The notes under the pieces were generated by a model, which saw only the letters and a list, made by a program, of their open reading frames with translations, did no database searches and was not told the DNA's origin. Below, one piece after another: positions 37,550 to 49,003 of a stretch of 64,000 nt of DNA; within the stretch, counting starts at the first letter, position 1; each line of letters begins with the position of its first letter. Source of the DNA: Brevipalpus yothersi (taxonomy: Eukaryota; Arthropoda; Arachnida; Trombidiformes; Tenuipalpidae); assembly GCA_003956705.1 (NCBI GenBank), contig QZCP01000112.1, positions 77,670 to 141,669 on the forward strand. Direction: 5' to 3'. A program made the translations under genes and the position numbers.

Positions 37550-39958
37550 CTAACTTGTTGCTTCCTTCTGTCCACTCTCGATTGTTTCACTAGGTTTCTC
37601 GGTAGAAGAAGTTGATCTCTCATCGATAACTTCAGAGCGCTTCGAAATTTTCTCCTCAGGTGATTCTATGGGCACCTCTGTTGAAGTTTTGGTTGTTGTG
37701 GCCTCAGTACCAGTGGGAGACATCTCCGTTGTGAGAGAAGTTGATTTTCCATCTCCAGGCTTATCAGAATCCTGAGGCTTCTCGCTTGTGGTGTTGGAGC
37801 TCTCTTCCGTTATATTGGTTCGCAGCTTCAACCTGCAGGAAATATTAGGAATTTATTGCTGAATACTCACGCTAAAGATGTAAAATATTTTGGCTTACAT
37901 TGTTTCGATTCCATAGTCTAAAATCTCCTTCACATCAGTCTTGAAACCACCTATACACTTGGTCATCACATCACTGCAAAACGGGCACGGCTTGTTGGAG
38001 CATCCAAAACAACCGTCATTGCAGCATTTTTCTAACGTCTTCCATTTATTATCCAGATAGATTTCTGGAGAACCTGAAAAATTGAAATGCCCAAAGTCAG
38101 CGAGAGAGTCAGTAAGACTGATAAAAGTTGGCTGAGGCATAGATAAAAAATTTATCACAAAAAGATGAAACATTCCAGTATTGATGGAACATTCCAACAT
38201 TCCAACATGACATTCGCATCTTTGTTTATTGGGACGTTTGACCAATTTTCAATCTTTATTTTTCAATGAACACCTACAATGTAGCATGTAAGAAGACTTA
38301 CAACTGATGGATAAAATCAAAAACAATTCTCCCCTCCTTGAATGCATTAGGATCGTGATTTCAAATAGAATTGGGAAACGAATAAATGCTCTTGTTGGAT
38401 TTTTCTTGCCTAAATCCATATTTTTTTTTATTTTTTGGAGGGTTTCGAGCTAAAATGATTGAATCCTTTGATATATCCTACCAAATATCAATTATATGAA
38501 TTATATTCGATTTCATGCCTATTCTCTTCGATTAAAATAGTTCATTCAATTTTAGAGGAATTTCAGCTTGTAATGAGCTACTCTTCGAACTTAGACACTC
38601 TGCTCTTTTATGTTATTCAGAATTTTCTCTGAGGTCTCCGGATTTCGAACTGTTTTGCAGAAATTCATCATCATCAAGTGTAATACAAATAAAACAAAAG
38701 AAACATCAGTTTTTGTGAATTTTGAATGTCAATCAGATAGATTTGTTAGAATACAAGGCTAATAAATGGCTTTTTCAAGGTGTGTTCGCACTTAACGTCA
38801 TCAAATGAAAATAAGCTATCAACCATAACAGAGATGATGGGAAGATAATAGGCATACATTAATCATCATCTTTGTAATCAGAAGAGGGATTGTAGGTGAA
38901 ATGAGAAAAAATTTACAGTATACTCATGGCAAATCTTCGGCAACTTATAATGATGATTCTCTATCCGAACATATCAAGATGAGTTGGTTTCATCCTAGTG
39001 AAAAAGCAAAAAACTACTTACAGCCTGGATGGAAAATATCCTCTGGCTTTGCACATGAGTTGGTAGGTTCAATGGTACCTGTAAAAAAGAATATGACAGA
39101 GATGAATAATTTTGAAGCGAGGAACGTTGACATTTTGGAAATGATGGTAAATCACGAGCAGGTCAAATTGAAGAAGGGAACAATTTTTTTGTCACTTCGT
39201 GCCCGCTGAGATGCGATTTTTGATTTATTCAATCACTGTTATCTCAGATTATCGAATAAAGTAAGAGTGAGAAGGACGTTCCGTGTCGAGAGAGAGATGG
39301 ATACCGGAATCAATCTTTCTAGGAAAAGAAAATAAATCAATGATAAGAGCAATCGGCATCAGGTAATCAGACTTATGCTCGTTGTTTTTCTTCTTTTTTG
39401 CAACAATTAATGATGATGATGTTACGAAGAGCATTCAATGATTAGATTTCAATCATCATCATATTATCCATGACTGTTCAAATGATCATTTTCTAGATAA
39501 AAATTTCCCTCGTTTATTTTCTTATCGATTAATGATCATTGAATTCATAATTTATCGAAATAAGATGTTAGTGTGTGAGGAATTAGATGGTCCTTCAGCC
39601 TGAACAATTATTTTCCTCATCCATGATTACTAGAAAAATCCCTCACCTGGAGACTCAGTTGAATTGGATTCAGTGGGATTGATCGAATTTCCTATTGTTG
39701 TAGCTGATGTAGTAGGGATCGTAGATAAAGTTGACGTATTCCCTCCAAAGTCTCCAAAGTCTGTGACGGACTTTGTGGTTGGTTCTATTTTTCGAAGAAA
39801 TTGTGTAATTACATGTACATGTGCGAATAATGGTTTTGCTGCACAAACTTACCAGTCTTTTGATTATCAAGCTCTGTCGTCAACGATGTTTGAGTTGAAT
39901 CTTTGGCCAGATTGAATGGTATCATAAGAAGCAAGAATATCACTGTCTTCAACATCAT
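37550..39958 (-). CDS. Secreted Thr/Ser-rich protein with a cysteine-rich core, family unknown
   Basis: I do not recognise the family. Minus-strand exons 39958-39853, 39784-39647, 39078-39022, 38073-37899 and 37832-37550 join in phase to 252 aa. The start MMLKTVIFLLLMIPFNLAKD is a typical signal peptide with likely cleavage after LA. A low-complexity Thr/Ser linker follows (about 22-85, with STIPTTSATT). The core (about 85-165) has nine Cys: SCAKPED, PGCSP, then KCCNDGCFGCSNKPCPFC and TKC. The tail (about 166-252) is a Glu/Ser/Thr/Pro-rich region with many potential O-glycosylation sites. The architecture suggests a secreted, mucin-like extracellular protein, but no function can be assigned. 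The exon model is supported by consensus splice sites and whole-codon closure. Start alternative: the second ATG, one codon on. Confidence 0.75.
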
Positions 39959-40151
39959 CGAAGCTATCGATAAATTCTAGAGGTAATCAAGTTATTATTA
40001 TAGCAATGATCATGCCTAATCACTGATCTTCTAAGATCGGTAAAAAACCTTGCCCAGGATAAATTGACTAATATCTTCTCACTGAACGAATTTAACAAGG
40101 AAAATGTGCAAATTAAACACAGTCTGCAATGGCGGGAAGCAAAATGGCAAG

Positions 40152-40220
<69 letters not shown>

Positions 40221-41338
40221 CAGTGTGAGAGAAACCAGCAAGTGGCTTCCAATTGTTAATCAAACTTGAGGAACACCCATAACATGATTGTATTTAGCAA
40301 ACTGTTGACAGCAAAACTGTTTTGTACATCATTTTCAGGATCACACTCTTTCATCAAGTTCAGGTTTTTCGCTCTCATTTCATTTACACCCTGTACTACA
40401 CATAGTAGTAAGTACTATTCAGAGAGTATTGCTTCCTCATTCGAATTTTCATAGGATGACAAATTTTCAATTGCCACTCGTCTCGTGATTCTTACTCGTG
40501 GCTCTGAAAATCTGAAAAGTTATGGATCCAAGTCGTTGTGAATTCTTTTTCTGTGAGAAATTCAATTTAGGCTGATGACCGTGAGCTCTTTGAATCTATT
40601 GATATCTTTAAGAGATGCGAAATTCCTAAAAAGTTTCAGGATCATAATCTTACCAGTAGTCACAGATTAATTTAGAACTAGTCGAGTTTCGATGAAGATT
40701 TCTCAACTATAATTAACTTTGGGTCCTGTTCCAATGTGACATGGAATAGAGTTAGTAGCCATTAATACCTCCAATAAAGCTTTTCAAAGTTTCAGGTGAT
40801 ATAAAGCAAAAATAAGACCCTACAGTTACCACCTAGATGTGAAAGTGTTCGAAATAGTGAGTGACAATCACTCGAAGAATGCAGAATGAATGATTCTCAA
40901 AAGCAAAGAATACAAGAGGTCGAAAATTGCATTGAACTTTTCAGGTGGTTGAATAACTGCGATTAAGTGAAGCCTGTAGCATAATCAACGATCTATGTGA
41001 GTTTGAGCTGGTGATTGTGGCTGTGAAGCTGAAGCTGTGGCTGAGGCAAAGAGTACTCTTTGGGCTGAGGCTTGTGATGATAAAATTGATGAAGTTGAGA
41101 CCATAGATACTGTGTCTGTGGTTGAGACTCTCAAGTTGAGAGGCGGAAAAAAGTGATGTTTGGAAAGCAGCTCGAGCTGCGCGATTCTCTTTTTTCTCTC
41201 TTCTGTTGCCACTGAAAACAAACAACTGTGTTGTTTACATTCGAAAGTGATAATTAATCCGTCATTTTGATTCTTTGATTAAGGCCAGGAAATTGTGTAA
41301 ATATCTCGATTAGCTTTATTGGCTCGTTAAAATTCACA
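39959..41338. other. Intergenic region with (GA)n tract
   Basis: Between the start of the secreted-protein gene and the start of LMBRD1, so it should hold two divergent promoters. It contains a GA tract at 40154-40218. A minus-strand open stretch at about 40985-41215 encodes ATEERKKRIAQLELLSK followed by a Ser/Ala/Gln-rich region and is preceded by an acceptor-like TTTGTTTTCAG. No ATG exon could be linked to it, so it is not called as a gene. Confidence 0.5.
40154..40218. repeat. (GA)n microsatellite
   Basis: Pure GA run of about 65 bases, roughly 200 bp upstream of the secreted-protein start codon. Confidence 0.96.
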
Positions 41339-43456
41339 ATGCTTTTCCCAGACAATGGGGTTGCTGGAGTTGTATCATCTTTTCTCACAGCATTCATAGT
41401 AAGAGCGAGTTTAATTGGCTTCTCTCTTGACCATAAGATTATCTATGTTTTCGATGTACATTTGAACCTCTATCTTTCTTTTTACAGTGTATTTTTGGCT
41501 TCTCATTCTTTTATTTGAGAAGATATCGCGATCCATATGATACTGAACGATCACCTTTCGTCACCTCGGTCTTGGGCCTCGCAATTGTTTTGGTCACATC
41601 AGCCCTCTTGCCAGTTGACATCTTTCTGGTTTCTTTCATGAAAACACCAGAAGGACAATTCAAAGTAAGTCTATCTCTGCCAAGGATTAGGTTTCTGCTA
41701 GAAAGAAGTCTGATTTTTGATTTTCTTTTTCGTCAGCCTTGGGCCCAAGACCTGGATTATCGAGAACATGTTGAGGACGTGATGCTCTACTGTTACTACG
41801 CTGCCTACGCGCTAGTCTTCTTCTGTCTCTTCATTTTAATTCCATTCATTTACTTCTTTTATGAGGCAAAAGATGATGACGGCTATGACAATGATGGTAG
41901 AATTTGTTCTGCTCTCAAATTTACCTTGATTTTTGTCTTCGTTGCTGTTGTTCTACTTTTACTCGGGTATGTTGAAAGAAATGTCGATAAATTTTCACAT
42001 CCTTTTCTGAAACTGTGATTTCATTTCTTCTCTAGAGCTTTTGTTCCCCTCAAACCTCCTCCACCAACAAACAGCACCGAATGGGAAAGAATCAAAGAAA
42101 TATTCGAGAATCTGGGTGCCAATAAGGGAGAAGATGCTATTTCGATGGTGTTGAGCATCTTGTGTGCTATGGGTATGCTAAATCTGATATTTTATACTGG
42201 TTTTGGTGTTTCTTCATGGCCAATTGGATTGATCAGAGGAACCTCTAGCGCCAGAAGACAGATCGAAGAAATTCAGAACCGAAACATTGTTATTCAAACT
42301 CGAATAAATGCTCTAAGAGATAAGCTACGGATAACTAACCGCCTCAATGCTAGAGAGAAAAGATTGCTGGCTAAGTTGGAAGAAGAGGAGAGAAACATGA
42401 AAAGAGAGGAAGAAATCGTCGATAGGCATGTTAATTCATGGTGGTACAAGCTTCGCGTCGTGATAAGACCCTTTGAAATAGGTCTTGGAACTGTTACAGC
42501 AATTCTAGCGTTCGTTCTTTGGATATCACTCCTTTTGACCAAGTAAGTTCCTTCTTGACAATCTTGAATAATGTCTAATGACATTTTTCCAATAACTTGA
42601 AAAGCATTGATCGTGACCTACACTCAATGGGGATGAAAATGGGCTACGCACTACAAAACTTTACTCTTCCCAATCCTATCGATATGCTATTGGTAGAGTC
42701 TCAAAAAGTTTTTCCTCTGGATTATGTCATCATCCTTGGAATCACATGGCTGCTTGTAATGTGCACATTATCTGGCATACGTAATCTTGGCGTGAGATTG
42801 TTTCTCGTTAAGGTGTGTTGCATCTCCAATTTCTATACACGAGAAACTTTCGAATGATTGTTTTATCTTCTATTCATTATTAATTTTTGAACTTTTACTC
42901 TATCAGATGTACAAACTTCGCCGACAAAAGACTCCTCCTCAGGGCCTTTTACTCACTTGTGCTACCTTAATGTTGACCGTTTTGGCAATCAACGTTTTTC
43001 TCTACTCGGTATCTCCTCAATACATGACTTATGGTAATCAACATTATATGGAGGACACATCTAACGGAACCATTTCGGAATTTCATGTCACGAGGCCATG
43101 TCCAGATCCCAACTTTCCACGTAAGAATGAAACTAATGACTAATTTCTTCCTTGCTAATTATTCAACATCTTTCAATTTTCAGGAAACTGCACGATGACC
43201 AGGAATAGTGCTCTTCTCGTTCGATTCTTCTATAAAGCCTGGTATTTCGGGGCATTCTATCATTGGGCAACTTGGGGATATATTCTCGTAAGTTTGTATA
43301 GGACTTTTTTCTTCCTCGATCTCAATTCATCTTCTTCTTCAGATCTCTGCATTGGCCCTAATGTACGCTCTTATCCGTAAAAGTCGAACTATAACAGAGG
43401 GTATGTTCGATTCTCAAGATTTTGAGGAAAGTGATGAGCGCCCAATGATAAGATGA
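41339..43456 (+). CDS. LMBRD1: LMBD1, lysosomal cobalamin transport protein
   Basis: Multi-spanning lysosomal membrane protein that works with the ABC transporter ABCD4 to release vitamin B12 into the cytosol. Exons 41339-41398, 41488-41664, 41737-41966, 42036-42542, 42605-42812, 42907-43120, 43184-43287 and 43343-43456 give 537 aa, against about 540 in vertebrates. Conserved blocks include SALLPVDIFLVSFMKTPEG, YYAAYALVFFCLFILIPFIY, FYEAKDDDGYD, TNSTEWERIKEIFENLG, FPLDYVIILGITW, VSPQYMTYGNQHY and a C-terminal ITEG..SDE tail. About nine hydrophobic segments are visible, with a basic coiled-coil loop (NRLNAREKRLLAKLEEEERN) in the middle. The match runs end to end, so confusion with LMBRD2 or LIMR is unlikely. 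Confidence 0.96.
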
Positions 43457-43824
43457 TGCGGGAGATAACTCAATGTACAGTAAAGAGCCATTATAAAAAC
43501 AGTCAAAGATTTTGGTATCATTGTGCTGAAAGGGCAAGTTCCAGATGAATATATATACACATGTAGATCTTTGGGAGCCCAGAATTTGCAACAAATGAGG
43601 CTAAACTTGATAATGTATTCGTGACCAAATATAGAATAATAGACTTTTGGACGTTTTTCATCTAACTTTTCTTCTGATTTTGAGAAACTTCTCAAGACTA
43701 ATTCATTCATGGATGCTGGAATCTGTATAAGACCTACACGTTAATCTTGCCTTGGAATATCCGGAAAAGATTTACGTAATTTGCTACAAAGCTGTACCAA
43801 TCAATGATATAAATTTTGCCACTT

Positions 43825-44556
43825 TTATTTTACATCGATTTGACTAGGATTATCTTGAGTTTCTCGTCTAGCTTTTCCTCTAAGTATAGCCTCTTTGAAC
43901 AGATCGCAGTAAAGTTTAACAGCACAAGGAGTGTCATCGTTTGCTGGAATAGGATATGTGATGAGTCGCGGATCGCTGTTGGTGTCAACAATACCAATGG
44001 TTGGGATCATCGTAGAGGCTGCGTCCATGATGATTTGATGATCCATAAAAACGCCATCGAAAGAAGACATGAGGATTATTAAATCTGGCAGTCTCATAAC
44101 TTTTCGAAAATATGACTCTGGGTCCATCAATACTTTGGAGCTGTATGGCCTACAATGAGCATATTCTCCACACTCCATGGCCATCTTTTCGACCAATTGG
44201 GCTGTCTAAAATGATGAAAAAGAACGGAAGGTATCACAAAAAATGAGAATGGTGAAGAGGATGCTTCATTTACCTCTTTATGATTGGAAACAAACAGGAC
44301 GATACCACCTCGATAAGCAACATGAGCTGTGACATTTAAAGCTTCCCTGAAATGGTCTAAAGTTTTGTTGAGATCGATAATAGAAACTCCCAATCTAGTA
44401 CCATATACATAGGGGGTCATCATCGGGTGGAGAAGGCCCTCTTTATGGCCGTAGTGGACACGATGTCTGAAGAGCTGCTTCAACGAAACCATCCCGTGAA
44501 CTGAGAAAAAATCGGAGACTTTGGAGGCAATCTGCATTTTTCCGATCTTGAGGGAA
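43825..44556 (-). CDS. MRPS2: Mitochondrial ribosomal protein uS2m (5' exon not located)
   Basis: Small-subunit mitoribosome protein of the uS2 family. Minus-strand exons 44556-44274 and 44205-43825 encode SDFFSVHGMVSLKQLF, RHRVHYGHKEGLLHPMM, TPYVYGTRLGVSIIDLNKT, then LPDLIILMSS, IPTIGIVDTNSDPRLITYPI and PANDDTPCAVKLYCDLFKEAI before the stop. These are the S2 signatures in MRPS2 order. The upstream exon begins with one base of a split codon after an acceptor at 44558-44557, so a first exon carrying the start codon and the targeting peptide should lie between about 44600 and 45700. I could not place it with confidence. The internal ATG at about 44536 (MQIASK) could serve only if targeting is supplied otherwise. 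The gene is convergent with LMBRD1 and divergent from NUP107. Confidence 0.93.
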
Positions 44557-45698
44557 CTAACACAAAACAACTTATTCAGAGTAGAGTAGGGAAGAAGATT
44601 GAATCTTTAATTGTGTTCAATCATGATGCTGGTGTGAGAGAAAGTGGACAAACAATAGCATGAAAGCGAAAGCATTTTGTTTATGTTTACTCGAAGGCAC
44701 ATGTTCACAACACATTACATAACCTGTATGTTGACCACAGATACCAGAGGTTTCACGCGTATGGAGAAAAGTGTCACCGGGGGATGAAGTGGGAGCGAGG
44801 GGAGGAAGTTGAAAAACTAGTTGAGCCAGTAGAGGGCGATACCCGTAACTAGAATTTTGTCGATTTTGAGCGGCCAGTTCTAACGGACTGAAGAGAATTT
44901 TGTGACCACAACCGTAGATATAATCGATATTTTCCATTTTTAATCCGAAAAAACTACAATTTAGCACGAAAAAACAGCTCAATCACCAGATTTTTAGCGA
45001 TTTTTTAGGATATCTGTTCTATTTGGCCTGAAGTCGGCCGAATTTCCTGATGAAACTGTTTCAAGAAAGAGATCTTTGATATAAAAGTGCTGGAAACTTT
45101 GTTTAAACGTCGAGGAATAATTTTTCAGAGAGATATACCTAATTGAAAACTTTTTAACATGGGATCCGATGCGATATCTAGTTCTGATCTGGTCAGAATT
45201 ATATCCTCGACGTTCAAACAATTTTTTTTGGATAGAACTTCTGCTGAACTATCCTGGAAAATCAAATTGAATGCTTAAAAGTAACTCAGAGGCCAGAAAA
45301 GTCGAATCTTCCGAAAAAGTCTATGGGGATCTATAGAAGTAGCGCCATCTATGAGTCATATAAGGGAAACTCCTCCAAATTAGGGTCCTTTTTCTGCCTT
45401 CCTGAGCCAAAATTTCTGATTTTGAATGCTACAGGAATATTTGCCGTGCTCTAATCTATAAAATTGTGCATTTTTATCACTCAAAACTCTATATTAGCTG
45501 CATAATCTCGATTCGAAAAAAACGTGTTTTTCAATTAATTTTTCCCACTTTCATCTCACTATGTTTTTGTCACGTGACAGAGAGTTTTGTTTGGTCAATG
45601 AGGGAGAATGAGCGTGAAACCTCTGGTGTCTGTGATGTTGACATCCAAACAGGAATAGAACAGTAGGCACGAGATGGCGCTTGTGTTACCTTCCCCGT
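44557..45698. other. Region between MRPS2 and NUP107
   Basis: Contains the missing MRPS2 first exon in principle and the shared promoter area. A roughly 40-bp inverted repeat has arms at 44723-44760 (minus) and 45611-45652 (plus), both containing GCGTGAAACCTCTGGT. AGATGGCGCT occurs at 45341-45350 (minus) and AGATGGCGC at 45672-45680 (plus). Two minus-strand frames (44617-44982 and 44994-45221) were examined and not recognised. Confidence 0.5.
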
Positions 45699-45716
45699 AC
45701 GCGCATGCGCATGCGT
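45699..45716. promoter_or_regulatory. NRF-1/EWG-like palindromic GCGCATGCGC site
   Basis: The sequence ACGCGCATGCGCATGCGT contains two overlapping palindromes GCATGC and the core GCGCATGCGC. That is the binding motif of NRF-1 (erect wing in flies), a regulator of housekeeping and mitochondrial genes. It lies between the divergent MRPS2 and NUP107 genes. Function is inferred from motif and position. Confidence 0.5.
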
Positions 45717-45765
45717 GGCTCAGATGCAGTTTACATGTTCTTTTTGCGAAACTTTTGCCGGCTCA

Positions 45766-45797
45766 ATTAAATGATTAAATGATTAAATGATTAAATG
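45766..45797. repeat. 8-bp tandem repeat ATTAAATG x4
   Basis: Four perfect copies of ATTAAATG lie just upstream of the NUP107 coding region, probably within its 5' UTR or promoter. Confidence 0.95.
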
Positions 45798-45942
45798 CAG
45801 TTGAATTTCACTAACTGAAATTCAGTTTAGGCCATCTTTTCAACAAGATCAACCCATCTTTCGCTTGGATAGTGCTTATCAATCAAAGTTTTTGTATTTG
45901 AATCAAGATAACTCGTTATATTGTCTCTTGAGAGGACTCACT

Positions 45943-48362
45943 ATGGGTGAGAATGATGCTTTGTGCGATTTTTTCAAATCTTTTTCAGACATCAAGCAGC
46001 ATGCAAGCGAAATGTCTCTCTTTGATATTATCGAAGAGTACGAACACAAGTGTTGTGATCGCCTTTCCGTTCTCAACCTTTCTATAAATCAACAAAATTT
46101 ACTTCGATACGAAAGAAATTCATGGCGTTTGATTCGTGACATAATTGAAGACAAGATCAAGACTATGGGTATGAACATCTGACCCTCTTTTCTCACTGAT
46201 GTTACATTTATTTTATTCTCTTGTTAGAAGTTGATGATGCACCAGTAGCTGATGGTGATGAAATGCAAGTAGATGGTATAGCTAGAAAGATCAGCGATAA
46301 AGGTTTAATTGAATCCTTTTTCGAGCGAGACTCAGTGGCTCGACAAATGCAACTCGTTATGGACTGGCTTGAGCAAAATGAGAGAGATGACATGGAATTT
46401 GAACGCTATTGTGAGAAGATCGAGATACAAGGACCGCATTGTTGGGAAAACACTTTACATCATTTGAAAATCAAGACTAAAAGTCCTGTTTCTCAAGATA
46501 ACTTGTGTCGTGAGATGGATTTCGATGCTCCGATACGGTCAGAGCTGTCTCTCCATGATCTCGATAAAGATGATGAAAATCGACTGATGAAGCATATTTT
46601 GCGTTATTTGAGAGCTGGTAGATTAGATGCTGCTAAAGACATAGCTGAAAAAATGGGATACCATTGGTTATCGGGGGCTCTTTACGGTTGGGTTCCTTTT
46701 CATGATCCCAACTTTGACGACGATCAAAAAGATGAACCCCTACTTTTGGCAAATGGTAATGCCTCAAGGGATCTCTGGAAGTATGCATGTTTTAAGTTCT
46801 CTCAAATGGATGATAAGAACAAATCTCAACTTGAAGCTGCAGTTTTCGGTATATTATGTGGTAACCTCAAGCCAGCTCTACCTCTCCTCAGTCGCTGGTC
46901 GGATAAACTTTGGCTGTATACACGAGCATCATTAGATTGTTTGATTGAGCAAGAGCTCTGCAAATCTTCCTCTCCAAATATTGTTACTGCTCGTGGTTCA
47001 ACACCTCTGGCTGATCTTTCGAGATCATCAGTACAGCTTCCACTCGAGTTTTGGCAAAATACTAGAAACTTCGATGATATTTTCCGCCAGATAGAAGTAT
47101 TTGATAAAGGAAAGTTGTTTTCAAAAGAGGAAGACTGTCACTATAACGTGCAAAAGTTCATAATTCTGGGTGATATAGACGGGCTCCTTCAATTTATGGT
47201 TGATTGGGTGCGCCAAACCCCAAGAACTGAAGAGTTGAGACCTCATTACCTGAGATTCTTCTCTCATGTAGCTCTTTTTCTCATGGAAGTCCATCTACTT
47301 TCTGATGAATCACAGAGAAATTTTTTGGTCACGATTCTCGAGGAATATTTGAGCTATCTTATTGAATGGCGAGAAATAGAACTCGTTGCATCTTACGTCC
47401 CTCACCTCTCATCATCACAACAAATTGATGCCTATGCAAAACTCCTAACGAACGTTACTGACCCTAGACAACGCCAGCTCGCATTTCGTTATGCCAAAGA
47501 AGCCAAACTGGACATAGAGACTATAACCAAGACTGTAGTAGAAAAGATGAGAGAAGTGGATACTGGACAAGACTATGAGCTCACACCAGCAGCTGAAGTT
47601 TCGGAAGCTGACATGATAAAAATAGACTCTCTAGATTGGCTTCTAATTGATGAAGTTAATCATCTTGAGCTTTTGCTACAATCTAACGCCTTGATTAGGC
47701 ATTTCTTGTTGTCTTCAAAGATAGAGTCAGCAAAGTTAACGATGAGAAAGCTTCCCTCCAATATCGTTGATCGAGTTACGAAGGATCATCGGAAAAAAGT
47801 CAAACATTCTCCACTTCTCGCTGGAGTTGTTCAAGAGCATTTTTATTACATTTATTATCTTGAAGCTTTGAGAGAATTCGATGTTTGGGTTGATTATTTT
47901 ACAAAATCCAAACCTAAAAAACCTGAGACTGGGCACTTGCATCGATTTACTGACAAGGTTGCCTTCCAGAATTCTCTTAAGCAATACGAATCCGATATGG
48001 TGCAGTGGAAACATTCGTTAACATTGATAGCAGAATCAGTTAAAGGCCGGATTGAGCGAGTTCTTTGTCCATCTGATGGCTGTTGGTTGAAATGTTTGCC
48101 TGCCGAAGAAATTGACCTGACAAGAAAAGAGCAAATGCTACGATTACGGAGAGAGAAGGTTCCTCCTCTTGTTTTCATGTTACACAAAACCCTGCATGAA
48201 TCAGAACTTTGGATGGATTGTCTTCGCATCGCGAATCTCCTCGCGTCAGAGAATCACTGCCTATACCAAGAATTTTCTAAAGATGAATTGATTGTTTGTC
48301 TCACAAAACTCAGAGAGACATCCATCCGAGCTCTGGATCATGGCGTAAATGGCTGGATATGA
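45943..48362 (+). CDS. NUP107: Nucleoporin NUP107
   Basis: Scaffold nucleoporin of the Y-complex (NUP107-160) of the nuclear pore, also at kinetochores. Exons 45943-46168 and 46228-48362 give 786 aa from the chosen ATG (MGENDALCDFF). The NUP84/NUP107 fold shows MSLFDIIEEYE, FERDSVARQMQLVMDWLEQN, CWENTLHHLK, DFDAPIRSELSLHDLDKDDE, RYLRAGRLDAAKDIAEKMGY, KFIILGDIDGLLQFMVDW, AKEAKLDIETITKTVVEKM and the closing YQEFSKDELIVCLTKLRE. The C-terminus matches the family end. The same frame is open upstream to an acceptor-like TTCAG at 45825 (45826: FRPSFQQDQPIFRL), so a longer N-terminus with an unseen first exon is possible; vertebrate NUP107 is about 925 aa with a disordered N-terminus. Only one intron (59 bp) is seen. 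Confidence 0.95.
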
Positions 48363-49003
48363 CACCTCAAGCTTATTTCCGTTCTCTGTCATTCAGATTC
48401 CACTTTTTTCACAAACTGTTCAGCTTCGAGAATTTTGTAAGTCACACATATTTTATCTATCCATTTCCTATGTATGATATCGAAAAACTTTGATTTCGAA
48501 TACTCTTGGGAATGCCTCGGTGCATTCATGATCGATGTATTATGAACTCATTCTTTCTCAGTCAAATTACATGAAATGTGTACATACCAAATCCATCTGT
48601 GTAGTTGTTGTTGTTTGTTATGCAAAAGGAATTTCATTTGTTTCTTTGAGCTGTTATGCGGAAAAATCATTCTCGAGATCCAATTAAGAACTTTGGCTAT
48701 TTTTATAAAATACGACTTAAGTAGTTCGATCCTCCATGAGGTATCGTCCAGAGTAAAAAAATCATTGCTTATAAGATCCAAGCTTTTCTTCTCTTTGAAG
48801 ATGGCCAACAGAACTATGAGATCTAGGGAATATGGTCAAGCAAGAATTCGAAAAATATTGACGCGTCTGAGTCGAGTTCATAGCGAAAGATGGTCGCATT
48901 AGAGCGATTTACGCTCGATTGGATAATGTTTCTCTGAATTCAAAAATTGCGACACCACTCCGATAGTAAAGCTCGTCTTGAGGTATCCAAAATTCAGCGC
49001 TAA
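48363..49003. other. Convergent intergenic region
   Basis: Holds the 3' ends of NUP107 (+) and the PDZ-phosphatase (-). A plus-strand open frame at 48576-48902 has no recognisable domain and biased composition, and is not called. Confidence 0.65.

Noticed and set aside
38901..39209. Plus-strand 102-codon open frame
   Set aside because: It is antisense to exon 3 and introns of the secreted-protein gene, has no recognisable domain, and the minus-strand exon model is phase-consistent.
40985..41221. Minus-strand open stretch with ATEERKKRIAQLELLSK
   Set aside because: The start has an acceptor-like lead and no ATG, but no upstream coding exon could be joined before the divergent LMBRD1 start; kept only as a note.
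44617..45221. Two minus-strand frames as possible MRPS2 first exons
   Set aside because: Neither gives a donor in the phase needed (two bases of a split codon), nor a convincing targeting peptide with an ATG.
46208..48229. Minus-strand frames inside NUP107
   Set aside because: Shadows of a strongly conserved plus-strand coding exon.
48576..48902. 108-codon plus-strand open frame between NUP107 and the phosphatase
   Set aside because: No domain, Cys/Leu-rich start of random appearance, lies in a short convergent gap of 3' ends.
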